From Mallotus nudiflorus (taxonomy: Eukaryota; Streptophyta; Magnoliopsida; Malpighiales; Euphorbiaceae): a stretch of 64,000 nucleotides of DNA. Below the pieces are notes generated by a model. The model was given only the letters and a program-made list of their open reading frames with translations, made no database searches and had not been told where the DNA came from. Positions 59,251 through 64,000 of this stretch are shown in pieces; position 1 is the first letter of the stretch; each line of letters begins with the position of its first letter. The position numbers and the translations under genes are program-made. Where the stretch lies: contig CANTUR010000425.1 of NCBI GenBank assembly GCA_947683625.1, forward strand, positions 682,001 through 746,000, written 5' to 3'.

Positions 59251-60475
59251 TTTATTACCAAAATAGTATATAATATATTATTTGAAAATAATTTTTGAAA
59301 ATTAGTATTAATTAGTCAAAAATAGTAAATAATTTGTAAAAATCTTTTTAGTACCTCAAATAATATTAAAATCAATTAAACATAATATTTAACTAAAATT
59401 ATCACAAAATTACACAATTAATCTTAATATACAAAAATACACATTATATACAAATATTGCTCAAAAATTCTTTAAAAATTCTATAAACACATAAAAATTA
59501 TTTTCTCAACATATATATCATTAATATCAACAAAAACATATAATTAACCAATAATTTCTACCAAAATATATATTTAACCTAATTTTTCAAAATTGACATA
59601 AACTATAAAAATTCATAAAAATTATATAATATTCTCAAAAATTAATTTCTCAACACTAAAATTAATAAAAATTAATAATTACACCAAAAATCACAAATTT
59701 ATAATTTTAATAATTAATTTACGAAAAATTAATAAAATAATAATAAAATATTCAAAATTTCACAAAAATCAAAATAAATTACAAAAATCACACAAAAATT
59801 CATAGAGGTAGATTAAGCTAGTATAATCAACATTTGTAAAGGAATTTTTCATGAATCAACCATTAACACCCTAAAAAAATTTGAAACCCTAATGCCTATA
59901 ATCTAAAAATCACACACCACCCTACATAACGCAATATCAATCGAAAAGAAGCTTGGATTTACACTCATTGATGTCAAAGGAAGAGAAAGAGACTAGTGGT
60001 GAGAAGAACAACGATCGAAAATGGAGGGGATGACGGAATGCTTCACCTATGGCCACTCATTGTCACAGCTACTCAACGACGCCAGAGATGATGGTGGCTG
60101 CTAGCGGTGATGGCTGGAAGAGGATGACAATAGGTGGAAGGGGGAGAGGTGCTTCGACGAGCGTTGGTCGGATGACAATAGAGAGGGAGAAGATGAGCAC
60201 AATGTATAATACGTTTGCTTGGTTTTTACTTTCTTGCTTTTGTCCAAAAAATGCTTTTGTTTCTTCCTTTACTATTTTTTTTGGTCCACATTCTAATTCT
60301 TGTGCATTGTTAGAGTTTAATGCATGCATGCATGTGTGTGTTATATGCATGCATGCATGTGTGTTTGTTCATATAATATTATATGTATAATACTTTATAT
60401 TATAATTAAATAAAGCTTTATTTTATAATATAATAATAGGTAACTTCAAATCTACACCACACATGCATTATACAC

Positions 60476-60481
<6 letters not shown>

Positions 60482-60533
<52 letters not shown>
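60482..60533. repeat. AT dinucleotide microsatellite
   Basis: About 26 AT units, in the TATA-rich promoter region of LTR G. Confidence 0.95.
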
Positions 60534-60535
<2 letters not shown>

Positions 60536-60821
60536 CACACACATAAAATAATAATACAATTAATAAAATAATTTATCAATAAAAATAATTAGGGAAATTA
60601 ATAAAACAATAATAGAATAAAAAGATTAAAATAATCTTTCAAATCAAATGACCCAAAATATTATTTTTACGTAGGAAATTTATTTAAACGTAGAATAATA
60701 ATAATTAATCATAAAACAGTAAAATAAAAATAAAATAATCAAATTTGACTTTAAATTTTATTAACATTGCATATTCTATTTTAAAATAAAATAATTTAAA
60801 AATATAGGTCGTTACATTTTA

Positions 60822-60899
60822 AGGTTTGCTATGAGTTCCGAATTCGAAAGAATTTTCATTTTCTAACATCGGTCATGATTTTCAGTTTGGGTCGTGACA
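60822..60899 (+). mobile_element. Solo LTR F, 3' end
   Basis: 78 bp after the duplication that bounds LTR G: AGGTTTGCTATGAGTTCC...GGGTCGTGACA. This is the conserved terminus of the family, completing LTR F. Confidence 0.82.
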
Positions 60900-62186
60900 T
60901 AAATGGTGAAAGAAAGAAAGTGAAACAACAAAGGGTGGAGAAGGAGAGAAAAGAAGGAGGGAAAAGAGAAGAGATTGAGAAGAAAGTTTTGGATTAATTA
61001 CATTGATAATTCAATTTCTTTAATTGTGGACCCACCTTCAAATAAAGGTGTATTGCACGCTCCATAAATGATAGAAAATGGGTTATAATGACATATGAAG
61101 TGCAAGTTTTGAGTTAAATTATCGAAAAAAAGTCATTTTGAATCAAATTGAATTTTTATAAAAAATTTGAGGGCTAAATCGAAGTTTATTTATTTTTTTT
61201 TTTGAGAAACTACCCTATATTTAAGTTGTAGACTTATAATTTTTTTTCATGACCATTAGAAGAGATCAATCCTGAGACTAGATCGAGTCAACCTTAAACT
61301 TGTAGTTGATTGGCGCTTCATCATAAAATGATTATTGACTTTCCTTAAACAAATAATTTAATTAAACAATTATCAATATTTTTTACTGCACAAATTCAGA
61401 ATCCACTCCCTAAGTGCCCCTCAGCCAATTAGATGGAACATCACTTAATTTTGAATGATTATCTTAATTTTCAATTTGACCCGTTCAGGGAATTAGACTA
61501 GGATGTAAAAGTTTAATTAAGATAATAATGTTTTGTCTGTTTCTATATACTTAATCTAATTTGCATTAGATAAGTGATATTTTCTCGAAAAACTTTTTGG
61601 GATAAAGAATTCAAATATTACCATTATTATTATTATTATTTTTGTATTTGATACCCCATTCGCGGTAGTCATAAGGGGCTCAGATTATTTCGGAATTGAA
61701 TCGAGTAAATCCATGAAAAAATTATTTAAGCGTTTATTTTTTCTATATATATAACTGGAAGAGACTTTATTTAAGTGAATTTAAATTTTTTATCATTTGA
61801 ACCAAAAAATATTAATCTAAATTTTACTATTATTAAATATTAATTACTATATAATTTATTAATATTTACTCATATCATTTATCAATTAAAAAAATTATTG
61901 ACATATTAATCGGAAAAAGAAAAAGAAGCAAGCAAATCAAGTAATGAATGCCCTCAAAAAGAAAAAAAAAAATTTAGACCATGACTGAAATAACATGTTT
62001 TATTTTATTTTATTTTTTTCTTTTGGAAATACAGAAATAACATGTTTTCACATAGTTATGTTCTTGAATATCACTTCCATGGCCCCACTTTATACCATCA
62101 TACACGTGTTTTGTATTGTCAGTGAGCTTTCCGCCTTTCCCCACTGGCTTTTGTTTTTATTTTTATTTTTACACCGAGAAAGAGTC
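60900..62186. other. Intergenic DNA upstream of the AIM1-type gene
   Basis: I see no coding sequence or transposon boundary. There are purine-rich runs at 60905-60995, a T-run at 61191-61203 and an ATT run at 61622-61640. The last 200 bp probably carry promoter elements. Confidence 0.5.
62103..62108. promoter_or_regulatory. G-box-type element CACGTG
   Basis: A palindromic CACGTG in the context TACACGTGTT, about 80 bp upstream of the TATA box. Such motifs bind bZIP and bHLH factors in plants. Function here is inferred from position only. Confidence 0.45.
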
Positions 62187-62195
62187 TATAAAATA
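62187..62195 (+). promoter_or_regulatory. TATA box of the AIM1-type gene
   Basis: TATAAAATA lies 135 bp before the ATG. Transcription would start near 62220 and give a 5' leader of about 100 nt. Confidence 0.65.
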
Positions 62196-62321
62196 AAATC
62201 AAAGAAAGATTAAAGACTGCACGAAACTACTATCCAATTGCTTGATCTTTTCTTCGCACGAAGACCCTTTTCTTTTATCTTCTTTCTTTGGCAAAAATCT
62301 CAGAAGAATTGACTGTCTATC

Positions 62322-64000
62322 ATGGCGAAGCCTCATGTAATCATGGAAGTTGGAGCTGACGGCGTTGCTGTCATTTCCATGTCCAATCCTCCTGTTAACG
62401 CCTTAGCTGTTCCAAGTACAGCAATTTCTTTCTTTCTGTTTCTCTTAATTTGTCACAAGAAAAATAAAGTTTGATTCTTTATGATTTATGGGTGATTGAT
62501 TTTCTTTCTTTTTGGTGTGGCGCAGTTATTTCGGGGTTGAAGGATAAGTTCGTTGAGGCTTCAAGAAGAAACGATGTTAAAGCTATCGTTTTGACTGGTG
62601 AATATTTGCAAGTTTTTTAATTATTTCATTGGAATTAACGTTTTGCTTTTTCTTGATTCTTTTGGTGTTTTTATTATCTGTGAAGGCAAGAATGGGAGAT
62701 TTTCTGGGGGATTTGATATCAGTGTAATGCAAAAGGTTCATCAGACTGGTATGAATCTATTGTTTTTATTTTGTTGTTTATAGTCTTGTTTCAGTTAGTT
62801 CAGAAGTTGATTTTTTTTGTTTACTTGAACAATCAAGGTTACTAAGCATTTTGTTGTGTGGCATGGCAGGGGATGTTTCAATTGTACCTGATGTTTCTGT
62901 TGATCTTGTGGTCAACGAAATCGAAGGTACTACGTTTACATTTTTACATGAATTTAGAGATTTTTCTACTTGGGATTTATATGTTTATGTTATTTTCAGC
63001 AGCTGATTCTTTATTAAGAGATTCATGTTCTTTCCGAGTGCAGATTGCAGGAAGCCTGTTGTTGCTGCCGTAGAAGGACTAGCTCTTGGAGGTGGCTTAG
63101 AACTAGCAATGGTTTGTGTTAACTGTCATGGAGCGGATTCTTAGTGTCTTACGTTTTGCTCTCTATAATCTTTGCTGTCTGCATGTCTACTAATTAGAGT
63201 TACTCTTATCCAGGGATGCCATGCGCGTGTTGTTGCACCTACTACTCAACTGGGCTTGCCTGAGTTGAGTCTTGGAATAATTCCTGGGTTTGGAGGTACT
63301 TTCTGCGCAAACATGTTTGCATCCATGAGCACAAGCACATGCTTCATCTATTGTTGATTTTTCTATGAGTTTACAACTGTGGACTTTTAAAACTGTGGGT
63401 GTTCTTTTTAGGTACTCAGCGTCTTCCAAGGCTTGTAGGATTGCCAAAGGCCATTGAAATGATGCTGGTAATCACTCTCTCTTTAAAGTTTAGGAGCTAA
63501 ATTTGAGAATGAAGCTTACCAGCTTATAAGGATTCCACTATTGATATGATATTGCGAAGAGCGACAACCTATCATATGCACTCTATTTTGTTGACCTAGT
63601 TTGGAATCTTGTTCTTCAGATCCCAATTTCTTTGTAAATGCCAAGGATTAAAAATGCTTTTGTTGGTTATGCATTTTGCATAAATGTTTATCCTATTATT
63701 TTGATTCTCTTGCAGTCATCCAAACCAATTATGTCTGAAGAAGGGAAGAAGCTAGGTCTGGTTGATGTTATTGTCTCTTCTGAAGAACTGCTGAAAGTAT
63801 CTCGGCAGTGGGCTTTAGAAATTAAAGAAAGGTGCAAACCATGGGTGCGTTCTCTTCATAGGACAGACAAGCTGTGTTCCCTGTCTGAAGCACGCAAATT
63901 GCTGCAAGCTGCCAGACTGCAGGCCAAGAAGACTGCCCCGAATATGCCTCAGCATCAGGCATGCCTTGATGTGATTGAGGAGGGTATTGTTCATGGAGGA
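62322..64000 (+). CDS. AIM1: Peroxisomal fatty acid beta-oxidation multifunctional protein, AIM1 type (5' part)
   Basis: Exons are 62322-62415, 62526-62597, 62686-62748, 62870-62926, 63044-63111, 63214-63295, 63412-63467 and 63716 to beyond 64000. All introns are GT...AG (88-248 bp) and all phases agree, giving the first 259 residues of a family about 720 long. The visible part is the 2-trans-enoyl-CoA hydratase (crotonase) domain. FSGGFD (residues 61-66) and LALGGG (108-113) form the oxyanion hole. Glu115 in GGGLELAM and Glu135 in LGLPELSLG are the expected catalytic pair, spaced 20 residues apart as in plant homologues. The L-3-hydroxyacyl-CoA dehydrogenase half and the C-terminal peroxisomal signal lie outside the window. 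Wording such as IISGLKDKF, DVSVDLV and NMPQHQACLDVIEEGIVHGG is closer to AIM1 than to the paralogue MFP2. AIM1 acts in beta-oxidation, including jasmonate-precursor shortening. It appears intact. Confidence 0.93.

Larger units (their letters stand above)
57462..60816 (-). mobile_element. Solo LTR G, Tekay/Del-like family, opposite strand, nested in LTR F
   Basis: On the + strand the segment starts TGTCACGACCC and ends GGTCGTTACA, the reverse complement of the LTR ends. The perfect duplication TTTTA lies at 57457-57461 and 60817-60821. Length 3355 bp. It contains the perfect 12-bp stem CCTCGGTTGGGA/TCCCAACCGAGG (58876-58887, 58905-58916), the 60-bp tandem duplication at 59131-59250, GC-rich block 60000-60190, GCATGCATGCATG runs (60321-60359) and a long TA repeat (60482-60533). 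Confidence 0.88.

Noticed and set aside
63172..63447. Two ORFs, one per strand, of 61 and 85 codons
   Set aside because: The plus-strand one is exon 6 of the AIM1-type gene read into its introns; the minus-strand one is its antisense shadow.

Overview
This is nuclear DNA from a flowering plant, most likely a eudicot. It is AT-rich with GT-AG introns, and about 85-90% of it is retrotransposon. Two host genes are readable. One is the 5' part of a peroxisomal beta-oxidation multifunctional protein gene of the AIM1 type (62322 to the window end, + strand, eight exons visible). The other is a complete three-exon gene of the NUCLEAR FUSION DEFECTIVE 6 (NFD6) family (50673-51603, - strand). Between them (52276-54188) lie broken remains of two further host-like genes that I cannot name with confidence.

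Positions 1-16521 hold decayed Athila-type Ty3/gypsy material: two different gag-like ORFs (265-1329 and 3099-7590), a pol remnant with RNase H and integrase (about 12820-14560) and pieces of two long LTRs (from 11762 and from 15924). Two solo LTRs of a Tekay/Del-like family, A (3799-7045) and B (8035-11291), sit inside this material. A small minus-strand solo LTR (1769-2694) is also likely.

Positions 16522-48515 are one Tekay-like chromovirus inserted into the second Athila LTR; both sides carry the 5-bp duplication AAAAG. Its 5' LTR (16522-20817) contains a solo Sirevirus LTR (18427-19757). Its internal region (20818-25792) has a degenerate gag and pol ending in a chromodomain-like tail. 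Its 3' LTR (25793-48515) is split by a 17.9-kb Sirevirus-type Copia element (26398-44335) and by an unassigned solo LTR (45652-47607). The Sirevirus itself contains Tekay-like solo LTR C (33469-36708) and a compact Copia element with 254-bp LTRs (37846-42668). This gives up to four layers of insertion, and target-site duplications can be read at each junction from the Tekay element inward.

From 48521 the outer Athila LTR resumes and ends near 49479. After the NFD6-like gene and the two remnants comes Tekay-like solo LTR F (54237-60899), which is interrupted close to its 3' end by an opposite-strand copy, G (57462-60816). The AIM1-type gene follows after 1.3 kb of intergenic DNA and a clear TATA box.

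No transposon ORF is intact. The least damaged is the compact Copia polyprotein (38313-42407): one uninterrupted frame broken only by stop codons, each of which could come from a single C-to-T change. I found no CRISPR, tRNA, rRNA or prokaryotic-type system. The least expected signal is a set of stem-loops in the Tekay-like LTRs, kept between subfamilies with compensatory base changes.
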